A stretch of DNA of 64,000 nt from Thiohalocapsa sp963695445 (GTDB lineage: Bacteria; Pseudomonadota; Gammaproteobacteria; Chromatiales; Chromatiaceae), in the NCBI GenBank assembly GCA_963695445.1, contig CAVOGV010000053.1, positions 16,787 through 80,786 on the forward strand, in the 5' to 3' direction. Below the pieces are notes generated by a model. That model saw only the letters and a program-made list of their open reading frames with translations. It was not told the origin of the DNA and ran no database searches. A program made the position numbers and the translations under genes. This document shows positions 47,016 to 56,844 of the stretch, piece after piece (the first letter of the stretch is position 1; every line of letters starts with the position of its first letter).

Positions 47016-50000
47016 ATGACCAGATCGATAGCGATACTCGTTATCCTTGGCACGCTGGCCTTCGCCTCGGCAACGCCCGCGGCCCCGGTCCTGCAGCACG
47101 CGCCCGCGACGGAGAACGCCGAGATCCGCGTCTCCGTCTCCGAGCTTGCCCCCGACCGGAGCTACTGGGCCACCATCGTGCCCATTGACGCCGCGCCCGG
47201 TGCATACGACGAATTCTTGCACGTGGCAGGGGCTGAGACCGCCGAGCTCGGCTTCGCGGGCCTACCCGCGGGCGTCTACGAGATCCGGCTGCACGCGCGC
47301 GGCGACGCCGACCCGCTGGTCGCGCGTCTGCGCCTCGATCTAACGACCGACGCCGAGTCGGCCGCGCCCGAATCCGACTGCAGCCGCGGTCGAAGCGACA
47401 CGCGATTTCGCCGCCAGCTTCGGTCTCGTCGGCGACTGGGAAGGCGTCTTTCGGTGCCCGGATGGTGACGCCGAGATCAAGCTGCGCCTGTGGCCGGGGT
47501 ATGAGGATCGGGATTATCTCGGCACGTTGACGCGCGCGGCTGACCACCGGCCCGGACGCAGGCGGCGAGGGCGAATGGCCCGTCGCTGCCCTGTATGACC
47601 GGCGCAACCACAGTGTTTCCATCACGCCCGATGTTCCGACGAAGGAGCCGCGCCCGCGCTACGGAATGGCCGTGGTTCGCGAGGCGATTCTCTCCGAGGA
47701 CGGTCTACGCTTGGAGGGCGGTCGGCTGATGCGCCATGGCTGCACCAGCTTCGAGCTGGCTCGCGTCCCCATTGCTCCGCCTGAACGGGCAGCCGAGGAG
47801 TCTACTGCTCTGATCGCCCTCGGCTTCTCGGGCGAGTGGACCGGTGAATACGCCTGTGAGGATGGCGTGACGCGCAGCTTGTCGCTGGAGTTCGTACCAG
47901 ACCCGGTCACCGGCCTGATGCGCGCGCGCTGGCGCTATGTGCCAGTCCAGAACATGGCCAAGCCCTGGAAGGCCGAGATCGACTACCTCGTTACGACCGC
48001 CCCCGGTGGTGCCGCGTACTTGCTGCCACTGCGCTGGGGCGACGACCGGCCCTACCGCCACATGGCCGCTCCTGTCAGCGCCCTGATCGCCCCGGATGGG
48101 CGCACGCTCAGCGCCGAGATCCGCGACTGCGGGCGGCTGCGAGCCGAGCGCGTCGGCGAGCCGCCCGCGCGAGCCCTCGCCGTCCGGCCGTTCGACGCCG
48201 AGGCGCGCGCAACGCTCGCCGCCCTCGACGGCGCCTGGGAGGGGATGGCGCATTGCGGGACGACAGAACAGCTGGTGCGGCTAGATCTGTCGGGCGCGGC
48301 CAGCGGTGCGCCCGAGGGGGAGCTGCTCCATGTCGCGGCCGTCGGCATCGACGTCGAGACCAGGCTGCGGCTGCGGCTGACACCGCGCCCCGGCCCGTTG
48401 CTGGAAGCCGCGATCGCCGAGAAGCTGAGCTTCAAGCGCAACGGACCGCTGCTCACGCCCGCCGCAATCGCCCCGGCTGGCGACGCCGCCGAGCTGCGGC
48501 TGGAAGACCCCACCTGTGCCCCCGTCCGCCTGACGCGGGTCGAGCCTGCGCCACCTCTGACTTTCATCGCGGAGGCGCTGCCCGGCGGGCAGGATAGCGT
48601 CCTAGCGACGGACTCCCAGGGGCGCCGGCTGCACTATCGTGCCGACCTCGCCTGTTCCGCGCTTGCCGGCTGGCTGGGGGCGATGACCGAGACAGAACGG
48701 CAGGTGTCCCGCGCGGGTCGCCAGGTGATCGACTGGGGTGGCTGGCCAGCGCAGTTCGCCGAGCCGGTCTTCAGTGACGCCTTCGGCGTCGCGTGGGGTC
48801 CGATGTCGGGCACGACGCCGGTTGGCCAGGTGCTGACCCAGGTCGCGCGGGACGGCTGTGGCGGGACGCTGCCGCTGGCGGATGCCTTGCGCGACGTGCT
48901 GGCTGCCGCATTCGACCCGGCCCGCGGCAGCTTCGGCCGCGACGGCCACCGGTTCCGCGCCGCCGTGCGCGAATCGACCGAGGCCGCGGCTGACCTGCCC
49001 TCGTTGCTTGCCGAGCTGTCGACGGCCGACGGCGTCGCCCTGTCGCGCATCGAGGCGGAGCTTCCAACGCACGTCGCGGGTCTGCGCGCCGCGGATCGGG
49101 CGCGGGTGGAGGACGCCATCTCCTCCCGCCGCGACGCGCTGATGCGTGCGGACGAAGACGCTCTGCTGGCCGACCTGATCGCTGGAGTGGCGCCCGCGAC
49201 GCTGGAGAACCTGGGCCGGGCCGAGGAAATCCTCGCCGACCGGCCCGCGGCCGAGGTGGTCCAGGTCCGCACCGAACTCGCCCCCCATGTCGAGCGCTTA
49301 GCGGCCGAGGTGCTGGTCACTGGGCTCGACCCGGCCGAGGCCGAGGCGAGCTTCGCACCGTTGCGCGCCTATGAGGGCGTTGCACGACGGCTCGACGCGT
49401 TGCAGGCGGCCCAGCTTGCGGCGCTGCGCGAACAGGCGGCCCAGCTCGTTCAGCGCATCCGCAATGCGCCGCAAGTTGCGGCACTGCGCCCGCTACTGGA
49501 CGAGGCCGAAGCGCTGGCCGGTGCCGCGGGCGGGGCCGAGTTGGCCGATCGCGCCCTTGCCGCGCTTGACGCGCGAGCAGCCGCGCTGGTGACCCAGGCC
49601 GCCGCCTCGCTACCAAGCCCCACCGTTGAAGACGCGCCAGTCTCGGGCGGGGCGCTGGGCGGGCTGAAGCGCAACGCGCTGATCACCGCGTTTCTGTCGG
49701 GCGATCCTAGCGTCCCGTACCGGGCCCCGCGCGACGAAACGCTGATCTATCTGCAGCGCATGGCGCTGGTGTTTCGAGAGGTCTGCCCCGCGGCCCTGCC
49801 CGCGAACCTGTCGACGCTGATCGCAGGCGAGTTCACCGACCTCTCGGCCCTAACTGGGGGGCGCGAGGCGATGGCGGCCGCAGGCCTGGAGGCCATCGGC
49901 AAGGGGCTGGAGATGCTGATCGATCCGGGCCAGGCGATGGCGGAGGCGATGCGGACGGATAGTATCCATGCGGAGGCGGACGGCGACGCCCAGACGCTGC

Positions 50001-50311
50001 TGCACGCCCTGCCATGCACTGGGCCGGAGTTGCGGGAGATGTTCTCGAATATTCAGTCCTACGTCGCCAAGCCGTCGGCGGGCATCGACGCGTCGGCGCT
50101 GCGTATGAGCGACTTGTGCCTGCGGGCGCTGGACGATGGGCTTACGACGCGCGACAGGCGCGCCTACTGCACCTGCGCGGGCGCTGTGGTGGAGGGCAGC
50201 GGCGACGAGGCGCTGCATCGGTGGCTGCGCGCGGATCCGCCAACTCGGTGGCGGCTGCTGTACGTCGCGGCCCGTCCGGTTCATGCTCAAACGCGGGCCT
50301 GCGCGCGCTGA
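47016..50311 (+). pseudogene. Large secreted protein with repeated GxWxG...C domains, unknown function, frameshifted
   Basis: The restored product is about 1098 residues. Signal peptide SIAILVILGTLAFASATPA. A first domain (about 25-110) reads ENAEIRVSVSELAPDRSYWA and LPAGVYEIRLHA. Then three copies of a motif recur at a period of about 400 bases (133 residues): GDWEGVFRC at 47431, GEWTGEYACEDG at 47831 and GAWEGMAHC at about 48230, each followed by a beta-rich stretch; a degenerate fourth (ALAGWLGAM) may lie near 48655. Residues about 550-800 are an Ala/Glu/Arg-rich helical region probably forming coiled coils. A C-terminal helical part ends with clustered cysteines (DLCLRALDDG, YCTCAGAVVEG). 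Frames change near 47385 and near 47545. I recognise no family. It would be periplasmic or extracellular. It is flanked by 66-bp direct repeats. Confidence 0.65.
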
Positions 50312-50350
50312 GGTAAATAAGGAATAGCGCCTGGGTTCAGGGAACGCCCA

Positions 50351-50416
50351 GGGTCAGTCCTCGCATCCTTCGCCATGTGACAACGTGCTTGGGCGCGTGG
50401 CGCGTCGTGCATCAAC
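50351..50416 (+). repeat. 66-bp direct repeat, right copy
   Basis: Right copy of the repeat at 46657-46722, starting 40 bases after the stop of the large secreted protein gene. The five differences are scattered, so the copies are not brand new. Confidence 0.85.
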
Positions 50417-50487
50417 GCGAGAACCCCGCTGACTGACCCCGCTGATTCGCTCGGGCGCAGCCCCCAGGGGGAAAGGCCGGTGCCCGG

Positions 50488-50616
50488 GAGCGCCGACTTC
50501 TAGTCGGCCAGCCGCCGATAGGCGGCTTGGAGATGCCGCGAATTCCGACATGGCTCTTTGCTTTGCCGCAAGATTTTCAGCGGCGCTGCGCGCCGTGGCC
50601 GACTAGAAGTCGGCGG
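50488..50616. repeat. Inverted pair of GCCGACTTCTAGTCGGC elements
   Basis: Two copies of the palindrome lie at 50492-50508 and 50598-50614, in opposite orientation judged by their flanks (GAGC upstream of one, GGTCC downstream of the other). Between them is a small hairpin, AGCCGCC / GGCGGCT (50510-50527). The same element type forms the tandem array at 31817-32210. The following 50617-51042 has no gene I can support. Confidence 0.75.
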
Positions 50617-51042
50617 TCCAGGGATCACGCGCGGGCGCAGACCACGTTTTCCGTCCAATCCGAATCCGAAGCCGATTGGAATCTATCGTTGCAATCGCGC
50701 CGTCCGCCAGGTCGTGTTTTTGGTGCTCGATGACATCGTGGCTCTATTCAGCCTTCCGGCGAGCCGGAATTCCGACCAAGCGCAGGAAACCGGCTCGATC
50801 CGTTCGCGCTGAACCGCGCGGTGAGCGGAGACGAGGCAGGCCAAGTTGTCCTCCCGCTCAAGCCAGGAATCGCCCTCGAGAAGGTGTCGAAATTGTCACC
50901 TGCTGCGACGATATCCAAGGTTATGTTCGACGGCGAGGCGGCGTCCGCGTAAAAAATGGAGGCTCATCCAGGGCGACGGGGGCATCGATGGCTTCTCCTG
51001 GGTCAATCGTCGAACGCTGACCGACCGTTGGCGTCAGCGCGG

Positions 51043-52224
51043 CTATTTCGGCATTGGCGTCTTATCGCCCCAAGGCGCCGTGGCAACCGACTCGCCGAGG
51101 TCGGCGGCGATGAGCCGTTTGCGCACCCGAAGCAGGTTTTCGATCAGTTCCGGCTCGAACGCGCCATAGGCATCGGCATCGGGCACCCGCTTGACCACCA
51201 CGCCGAGCAGTTCGGTAATCGCATTGCCGATGGAGTTCTGACTGATGGTGACCAGCAGCCGATTCTGTTCGTTGCGGTAGATGAGCTGTTTGAAGGCAGG
51301 CTCCCAGCGGATGGCGTTGGCGTAGGCCGGTTGCTGGATGCAGTGTTCGCGCACGGTCTTGGCCGCGCCCATGAAGGCGTTGTTCGACAACAGCACGCGT
51401 TGCACCGCGCTGGGGAAGTGCAGGTCCGGCAGCGGGTCGGCGTTACGGGTCGAGACCTGGCTGAAGAAGCTGCGGTAGAAGTCCAGGAAGCCCTGCAGGA
51501 TGGCGTCGTACTCGTCCCAGAAGCGGGTGTCGGAGAGCGCATCGGCGCCGCCCACCACCTCCCAGCAGGGTAGCCCTTCCGGGTAGCCGGTCAGCAGCAG
51601 CCTGGACTCGTCACCGGGGACCGTGCGCAGCAGGCGCAGGTCCAGCGCCTGGTCGAAGAACTCGCGGTAGACGTCGCGCATGTACGCCTGAAACAGGCTG
51701 TTCTGGCCGCCGTCGGTGAGGTTGGGGTTGGCGCGGTCGGCGAGTGCGGCGTCGCGCAACGCCGGCATCGGGAACACCATGAAATGGTTGTGCAGCATGC
51801 GGATGCTAGGCACGCCGGGGGAGGTCAGCGGCCAGGTGGCGTCCAGGCTCGCCTCGCCGGCCAGCACCAGGGCCTGTTCCGGGTCCGGCCATTGCTCCAG
51901 CATGTAGCTGATGATGACCGCGTTCATGCGGTTCCACACGCGCTTGACCTGTTCTGGGACCTGCGTGCGGCGCACCGGCCGCCCGAGGGGGTTCAGGATG
52001 CGCTTGGATGTGTTGTAGATGATGGAGCAGTCGAAGGTGGTGGAGTGGCCCAGGGCCTTGCGGTAAAGCAGCAGGTCCTCCGGGTTGATCAACAGGCCGT
52101 TGTTGTTGACCAGATCGGATAGATTTTCGGTACTGTTGAAGAACTCGTTGGGCTTCATGCCCTCGGGGACGTCGAGCGGGATGGGGCGAAACGGGGTGAC
52201 GATCTCGCGTGGGCCGATCTGCAT
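51043..52224 (-). CDS. Conserved-looking 393-residue protein of unknown function
   Basis: The ATG at 52224 has GGAG upstream and opens MQIGPREIVTPFRPIPLDVP. The frame is intact over 1.18 kb and its composition is that of a soluble globular protein, with no signal or membrane segment. Notable strings are EDLLLYRKALGHSTTFDCSI, GVPSIRMLHNHFMVFPMPAL, GLPCWEVVGGADALSDTRFW and LLVTISQNSIGNAITELLGV. The HNHFMVFP string recalls the His-x-His of HIT/galactose-phosphate uridylyltransferase-like enzymes, but the rest does not let me claim that. It is divergent from the hydroxyacid dehydrogenase, with 96 bases between. An extension to 52296 is possible but unsupported. Confidence 0.75.
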   Translation of the reverse strand: MQIGPREIVTPFRPIPLDVPEGMKPNEFFNSTENLSDLVNNNGLLINPEDLLLYRKALGHSTTFDCSIIYNTSKRILNPLGRPVRRTQVPEQVKRVWNRMNAVIISYMLEQWPDPEQALVLAGEASLDATWPLTSPGVPSIRMLHNHFMVFPMPALRDAALADRANPNLTDGGQNSLFQAYMRDVYREFFDQALDLRLLRTVPGDESRLLLTGYPEGLPCWEVVGGADALSDTRFWDEYDAILQGFLDFYRSFFSQVSTRNADPLPDLHFPSAVQRVLLSNNAFMGAAKTVREHCIQQPAYANAIRWEPAFKQLIYRNEQNRLLVTISQNSIGNAITELLGVVVKRVPDADAYGAFEPELIENLLRVRKRLIAADLGESVATAPWGDKTPMPK

Positions 52225-52320
52225 GGCGGGCTCCGAATAAAGGCGTTTGATGCCGCAGTTTACTCGCGACTGCTCACAAAGAACCGACTGCAACACCTAA
52301 CCAGCACTGGGAGCCGACCG

Positions 52321-53329
52321 ATGTCGCCGACGCCGAACCCAACCTCGCCTCCCAACACCGACCTACAGGGGGTCATGCTCGATCTCGGCAGCCTCGACAT
52401 CGGCGATCTCGACCTGAGCGCGTTGGACGGGGTTTGCAGCCGTTGGACCCGGCACGCGGCGACCAAGCCAGCCGAGACCGCGGCGCGCATCGCCGATGCC
52501 GACTTGATCGTCACCAACAAGGTCGTCATCGGCGCGGAGCAGATGGACGCCGCCCCGCGGCTGCGGCTGATCTGTATCGCCGCCACCGGCACCAACAATG
52601 TTGATCTGGATGCGGCGCGCGAGCGCGGTATCGCGGTGACCAACGTCACCGGTTACGGCACGCCGTCGGTGGTGCAGCACGTGTTCGCGATCCTGCTCGG
52701 CTGGGCGACGCGGTTGTGGGAACAGCATCAGGCGGTGCGGGCCGGCGACTGGTCGCGCGGCACGCACTTCTGTCTGCTGGGCGAGGACTTCGATCAGCCG
52801 ATGCGCGAACTGGCAGGGCTTCGGCTCGGCATCGTCGGCCATGGCGAGCTGGGGCAGGCGGTCGCCCGTGCGGCGGAGGCCTTCGGCATGGAGGTCTTGC
52901 TGGCCGAGCGTCCAGGTGCATCGCCACGACCGGGGCGGCTGCCCTTGCACGCCTTGCTGCCGCGGGTGGACGTGCTGTCGCTGCACTGCCCGCTGACGGA
53001 TGCCACCCGCAACCTGATCGGCGCCGCCGAGCTCGCGCTGATGCGCCCGGATGCGCTGCTGATCAATACCGCCCGCGGTGGCATCGTCGACGAGCAGGCG
53101 TTGGCCGATGCCCTGCGTGCGGGCAGCCTCGGCGCCGCCGCCGTGGATACCCTGACCAGCGAACCGCCGCCGCCGGATCATCCGTTGCTGGCGGCGGATA
53201 TCCCGAACCTGATCGTCACGCCCCACGCCGCCTGGGCCAGCCGTGAGTCGAGGCAGCGACTGGTCGATGGTGTGGCCGAGAACATCCGCGCCTTTATCGC
53301 CGGCGGCTCGCGCAACCGGGTCGCGTTGA
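52321..53329 (+). CDS. D-isomer-specific 2-hydroxyacid dehydrogenase (glycerate dehydrogenase-like)
   Basis: About 336 residues. The substrate domain has RLRLICIAATGTNNVDLDAA and NVTGYGTPSVVQHVFAILLG. The nucleotide-binding motif is GLRLGIVGHGELGQAVARAA. The catalytic Arg and Glu region is LINTARGGIVDEQALADAL then AAVDTLTSEPPPPDHPLL, and the catalytic His is in IVTPHAAWASRESRQR. The order and length match HprA/SerA-short enzymes, which interconvert hydroxypyruvate and glycerate. The frame stays open to 53742, antisense to a DUF29 gene. Homologues end soon after IRAFIAGG, and a TGA lies in the next frame at 53327-53329, so one indel near 53318 probably hides the true stop. The protein is cytoplasmic. 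Confidence 0.87.
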
Positions 53330-53391
53330 GGATGGCTCGCGACTTAACTGTTCGTGAAGCGGCTCATGTCATGATCTCTACTTCGGCAACC

Positions 53392-53829
53392 CTAGTTCGG
53401 CAGCCAGGCGGTATCCAAGACCTGCTCGGGCGTCCAGGGGCAGGTCTCAGAGAAATCGGAGAGCCCGGTCTCGCCCGCGGCTTGCGCGGTGGCGTCGTCC
53501 CACACGCCGGCCCACCACTCGGATTCTTCCAACTTCGGTCGCAGGCTCGGAGTCTCGTTCAGGCGTCGCGCGATCCCCCTTCGCTGGTTACGGATGGTGA
53601 TCTCCCAGCTGGCCCCTCGGCGCCCTGGCTGCTTTTGCCACTTCAGGAGATGAGCCAGAAGGACGGCCATGCGGTTGGCCAACTCGCGCTGCTCGCTCTT
53701 GCCCACGTCCTCGATCTCCTCGGCCAGGTGCTGGATGTCTAGGAGCTCAAAGCATCCCTCTCGCAGGTGGCGCGCCTGCTCCTCCGCCCAGGCGACCACG
53801 TCTTCGTCGTAGCGTGCGGGGTTGGCCAT
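53392..53829 (-). CDS. DUF29 family protein
   Basis: 145 residues opening MANPARYDEDVVAWAEEQAR and HLREGCFELLDIQHLAEEIE, then DVGKSEQRELANRMAVLLAH and LLKWQKQPGRRGASWEITIR. This is the standard DUF29 text at standard length. The family is common in cyanobacteria and gammaproteobacteria, often in multiple copies, and is uncharacterised. It is convergent with the hydroxyacid dehydrogenase. Confidence 0.92.
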   Translation of the reverse strand: MANPARYDEDVVAWAEEQARHLREGCFELLDIQHLAEEIEDVGKSEQRELANRMAVLLAHLLKWQKQPGRRGASWEITIRNQRRGIARRLNETPSLRPKLEESEWWAGVWDDATAQAAGETGLSDFSETCPWTPEQVLDTAWLPN

Positions 53830-53913
53830 GTTGGTCTCCGAGAGGCAAATTTTTGAGTCTCGCTTGCTGTGTCCGAAGCATAGCGGAACGCCAACGATTT
53901 CTCGTCGAAATCG

Positions 53914-55821
53914 TCACATCCCATCGCGCAGCGGCACGAACCGTCGCTCGAGTTGCTGCGCCAGTCCGGCCAGACGGGCGTCGATGGCGGCAGTCTGGCG
54001 CGCCTTGAGCGCACTGGCGAGCAGTGCGCGCTGCTCGCCGACGGCGGCCAGCAGGTCCGCGCGCATCTCGGCGCGAAAGCGGACCTCGTCGAGCTCGATC
54101 ATGGCCTTGTCGACCGCGAACCAGGCGGCAGCGCCGGCACCGATGCCGCAGAGCACGGCCCAAGGCCCGCTAGGGGCGCAGAGGGCGGCGCCGCCGAGGG
54201 CGGAGGCGAGGGTTGAGCCGCCCTTTTTGGCGGCGACCTTGCCGGCCAGCGCGGCGGCGGTCTGGAAGCTCTTTTTCGCCGCCAGCTTGGTGGTGACGGC
54301 AGCGGCGGTCTTCTTGGCCAGCAGCTTGGCGGTCAGCGCTCCAGCGGCGGCGCCCGCCCCAACGCCGATCGCGGTGCCGGCACGGGCCGCGTCGCGGTGT
54401 AGGTCAGCGAGTTCGCCGATGCCGCCTAAACTGGCGATCTCGACCGTGCACGGGTTCTCGGTGGCGGCCTGTTCGATGCGGCTGCCCAGGCTGTCGGCCA
54501 GCAGCGCGATTCGGTCGTCGGTGTCTGACTCCAATTCGGCACCGAGGCGTTGCAGCGACTCGTCGAAGCCCGTGTCGGTGAATAGCCGGGTCTCCAGTTG
54601 CTCTGTCATTAGCGTGCCGAAGTCGCCGACCGCCAGCGCCGCGAGGCGTTGGTATTCGCCGATAACGGTGAAGTACCAGTCCAGATAGGCATCGATGCCC
54701 TGTTCAACACGTCCGAACAGCGCGTCCAGGTCGTCGTCGATGCGCCGATCCGCGGCGGCGATGGCGTCGCGCCGCACCTGTTGCAGGCGCTCGTTCAGCG
54801 TGCTCGACAGCGCCGCCAGCTCGGGGTCGGCGCGGCAGGGGTTGCTCCATGTGACGACCGCCCGCGCCTGCTGTTCGAGCGTCGATGGGTCGAAGCCCTG
54901 TAGCTTGTGGACGGCATAGAGGTAGGGCACTGCAAGCAGCAGAATGGTGTAGATGAAGGCGGTGGAGACGATGCCGGTCGAGCCGGCGTCGGTATCGGCG
55001 CGGGGGCGGGCATCGGCAGCTGCGGCGGTGGTGGTCAGGCGCTGCTCCACCAGCGTCAGCGTGCCGAGCAGCAGGCTCGTGAACAGCCAGGCGAACAGGC
55101 CGGCTCGGGCCAGGAACAGCGTCCAGGCGGCGAGCTTTAGGGCCGGGTCCGGCAGGCTCGGGATGATCAGCTGCGAGGCGTGCCAGGACAGGGCCTGCAC
55201 CGCGGCCAGGGCGCCGATGAGCCAGCCCGCGGTGTCGCAGCGGGCCTGTGCCGCGGTCTGTGTGAAGGCGTCTTCGGCGACGCGGTGCCAGGGCATGCCG
55301 CGGCTGTCAGCGGCACCGCCAACGGCAAAGTCGATGGCGAGAAAGGCCGCTGCCAGCAACAGCAGATTCAACAGCAGCAGCGGCCAGCGGCGGGCGATGA
55401 GGCCGACCTTGTCGGTTTGCACCTCGGCGGCCAGGCGTCGCTGAACCGGCCCGACGGCCAAGGACAGCAGCAGCACATCCAGCGCCAGCACGGCCCAGTG
55501 TTCCGGCCGCAGCAGGGCCGCCATGGGCAGCAGCAGCGCCGTCAGCGCCAGCGCGAAGACCGCGGCGACGGACTGGATCAACAAGCCGCGGGAGAACCAG
55601 CGCCGGACGCGACTGTGTGAGTGCGTAACGCCGCCGAGCCAGAGCCGGCGCGCGAACAGGGCATTGCCGGCGTGATAGGCCCAAATGGGCCAGGCCACCG
55701 GGACCGCGGCCAGCGGCAGCGCCCAGCAGGGCAGTCGCGTGCAGGCCAGTGTCGCGACGAACAGCAGCGTGGCCGCGAGGGCCAGGCTCAGCAGGTCGCG
55801 CAGTGGTGCGTGACGGCGCAT
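53914..55821 (-). CDS. Large membrane protein with Gly/Ala-rich hydrophobic C-terminal region
   Basis: 635 residues from the ATG at 55821, which has AGGGGG six bases upstream. Residues 1-330 hold about seven hydrophobic segments (LLSLALAATLLFVATLAC, LLLLNLLLLAAAFLAIDFAV, IVSTAFIYTILLLAVPYLYA). A helical extracytoplasmic or cytoplasmic domain (about 350-500) follows, with RRDAIAAADRRIDDDLDALF, GIDAYLDWYFTVIGEYQRLA and LMTEQLETRLFTDTGFDESL. A Gly/Ala-rich hydrophobic stretch comes next (TAIGVGAGAAAGALTAKLLA, GAALCAPSGPWAVLCGIGAG) interleaved with AAKK motifs. The end is a basic helix. I do not recognise the family. Membrane-inserting behaviour of the C-terminal part is an inference. The SDR gene ends 64 bases upstream on the same strand. 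Confidence 0.75.
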   Translation of the reverse strand: MRRHAPLRDLLSLALAATLLFVATLACTRLPCWALPLAAVPVAWPIWAYHAGNALFARRLWLGGVTHSHSRVRRWFSRGLLIQSVAAVFALALTALLLPMAALLRPEHWAVLALDVLLLSLAVGPVQRRLAAEVQTDKVGLIARRWPLLLLNLLLLAAAFLAIDFAVGGAADSRGMPWHRVAEDAFTQTAAQARCDTAGWLIGALAAVQALSWHASQLIIPSLPDPALKLAAWTLFLARAGLFAWLFTSLLLGTLTLVEQRLTTTAAAADARPRADTDAGSTGIVSTAFIYTILLLAVPYLYAVHKLQGFDPSTLEQQARAVVTWSNPCRADPELAALSSTLNERLQQVRRDAIAAADRRIDDDLDALFGRVEQGIDAYLDWYFTVIGEYQRLAALAVGDFGTLMTEQLETRLFTDTGFDESLQRLGAELESDTDDRIALLADSLGSRIEQAATENPCTVEIASLGGIGELADLHRDAARAGTAIGVGAGAAAGALTAKLLAKKTAAAVTTKLAAKKSFQTAAALAGKVAAKKGGSTLASALGGAALCAPSGPWAVLCGIGAGAAAWFAVDKAMIELDEVRFRAEMRADLLAAVGEQRALLASALKARQTAAIDARLAGLAQQLERRFVPLRDGM

Positions 55822-55885
55822 CGTTGGCCCCCTGCGTTGTGCGATGGACTCGATACCCCGCCCAGGTTCCCGGGCGACGGCGGGC

Positions 55886-56599
55886 CTACCAGGGGATTGG
55901 CTCTCCATCCCGGAAGAAGCCACCGCTCGGGCCGTCGTCCGGCAGCGTCGCGGCCCAGACGATGCCCTTGGCACCCTCCTCGACGCTGAGCGGTGCGTTT
56001 GCGCCGCCCATGTCGGTCTGCACCCAGCCGGGGCAGACCGAATTGACCTTGACCCCGGTGCCTTTGAGTTCGTCGGCGAAGATGCGGGTGACGGCGTTCA
56101 GTGCCACCTTCGAGAGCCGGTAGCCTGGGCAGCCGCCGTTCATGTCGCTGAGCTGACCCATGCCCGAGGAGACGTTGACCACGCGTCCGTTGCCCTGCAT
56201 CAACGGGATCAGCAGTTGGCAGAGCTGAATCGCGGCCAGCGTGTTGGTCTCCATGGCGACGCGGATGGTTTCGAGATCCGCCTCGAAGATGCTCGACGCG
56301 GCGCTGGCGGGGCTTGGGTCCGGAAAGATGCCGGCGTTGTTGACCAACACGTCGATGCGTCCGAACTCGGTTTGCAGGTAATCCCGCAGGGCGTGGGCCG
56401 AGGCGGGCGCGGTGACGTCTAGGCGCTGGAAGCGGACGTCGTGTCCGTTCGCCGTCAGGCGCTCAGCGGCGGCGCTGCCCTCGGCCTCGCGCCGCGCGGT
56501 CAGCACCACGCGGTAGCCCTGCTGTGCAAGCTGGCGGGCCGTTTCGAGGCCGAGGCCGCGATAGGCGCCGGTGACGACTGCGATCTTGGTTTGGGTCAT
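55886..56599 (-). CDS. Short-chain dehydrogenase/reductase (carbonyl-reductase type)
   Basis: 237 residues. The Rossmann glycine motif is TGAYRGLG (10-17), the structural motif is NNAG in VLVNNAGIFPDPSP, and the active site is YRLSK preceded by VNVSSGMGQLSDM, giving the Ser-Tyr-Lys set. A proline-glycine region, NSVCPGWVQTDMGGANAPLS, follows. The overall wording is close to the carbonyl reductase (CBR1-like) branch, which uses NADPH. It would reduce ketones or aldehydes in the cytoplasm; the substrate is unknown. It lies 19 bases downstream of yacG and may share its transcript. Confidence 0.92.
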   Translation of the reverse strand: MTQTKIAVVTGAYRGLGLETARQLAQQGYRVVLTARREAEGSAAAERLTANGHDVRFQRLDVTAPASAHALRDYLQTEFGRIDVLVNNAGIFPDPSPASAASSIFEADLETIRVAMETNTLAAIQLCQLLIPLMQGNGRVVNVSSGMGQLSDMNGGCPGYRLSKVALNAVTRIFADELKGTGVKVNSVCPGWVQTDMGGANAPLSVEEGAKGIVWAATLPDDGPSGGFFRDGEPIPW

Positions 56600-56618
56600 G
56601 GAAGGTGCTCCTGAAGGG

Positions 56619-56837
56619 TCAATGCCTTGGCCAATCGCCCGTGCTCGACTCGTCGGCCGGGTCGCCCCAGCTGTCGTGCTGATCGTCCAGCGGCTCGGAG
56701 ATGCGATGGCTCTCGTCGAGCCAGTCGCCGAGGTCGATCAGACGGCAGCGCTCGCTGCAGAACGGCCTCCAGGTGGAGGCCGGCTCCCAGCGCACGGGCC
56801 GACCGCAGGTGGGGCAGTTGACAACTGTCTTGCTCAT
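56619..56837 (-). CDS. yacG: DNA gyrase inhibitor YacG
   Basis: 72 residues. Zinc ligands Cys8, Cys11, Cys27 and Cys31 in the pattern CPTC...CSERC, followed by RLIDLGDWLDESHRI, the standard YacG text. YacG binds GyrB and blocks DNA binding by gyrase. The acidic C-terminus is typical. It follows zapD by seven bases, the conserved zapD-yacG order. Confidence 0.93.
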   Translation of the reverse strand: MSKTVVNCPTCGRPVRWEPASTWRPFCSERCRLIDLGDWLDESHRISEPLDDQHDSWGDPADESSTGDWPRH

Positions 56838-56844
56838 CGCCTCG

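Noticed and set aside
53330..53742. Extension of the hydroxyacid dehydrogenase frame
   Set aside because: The family ends near 53329 and the extension is antisense to an intact DUF29 gene.
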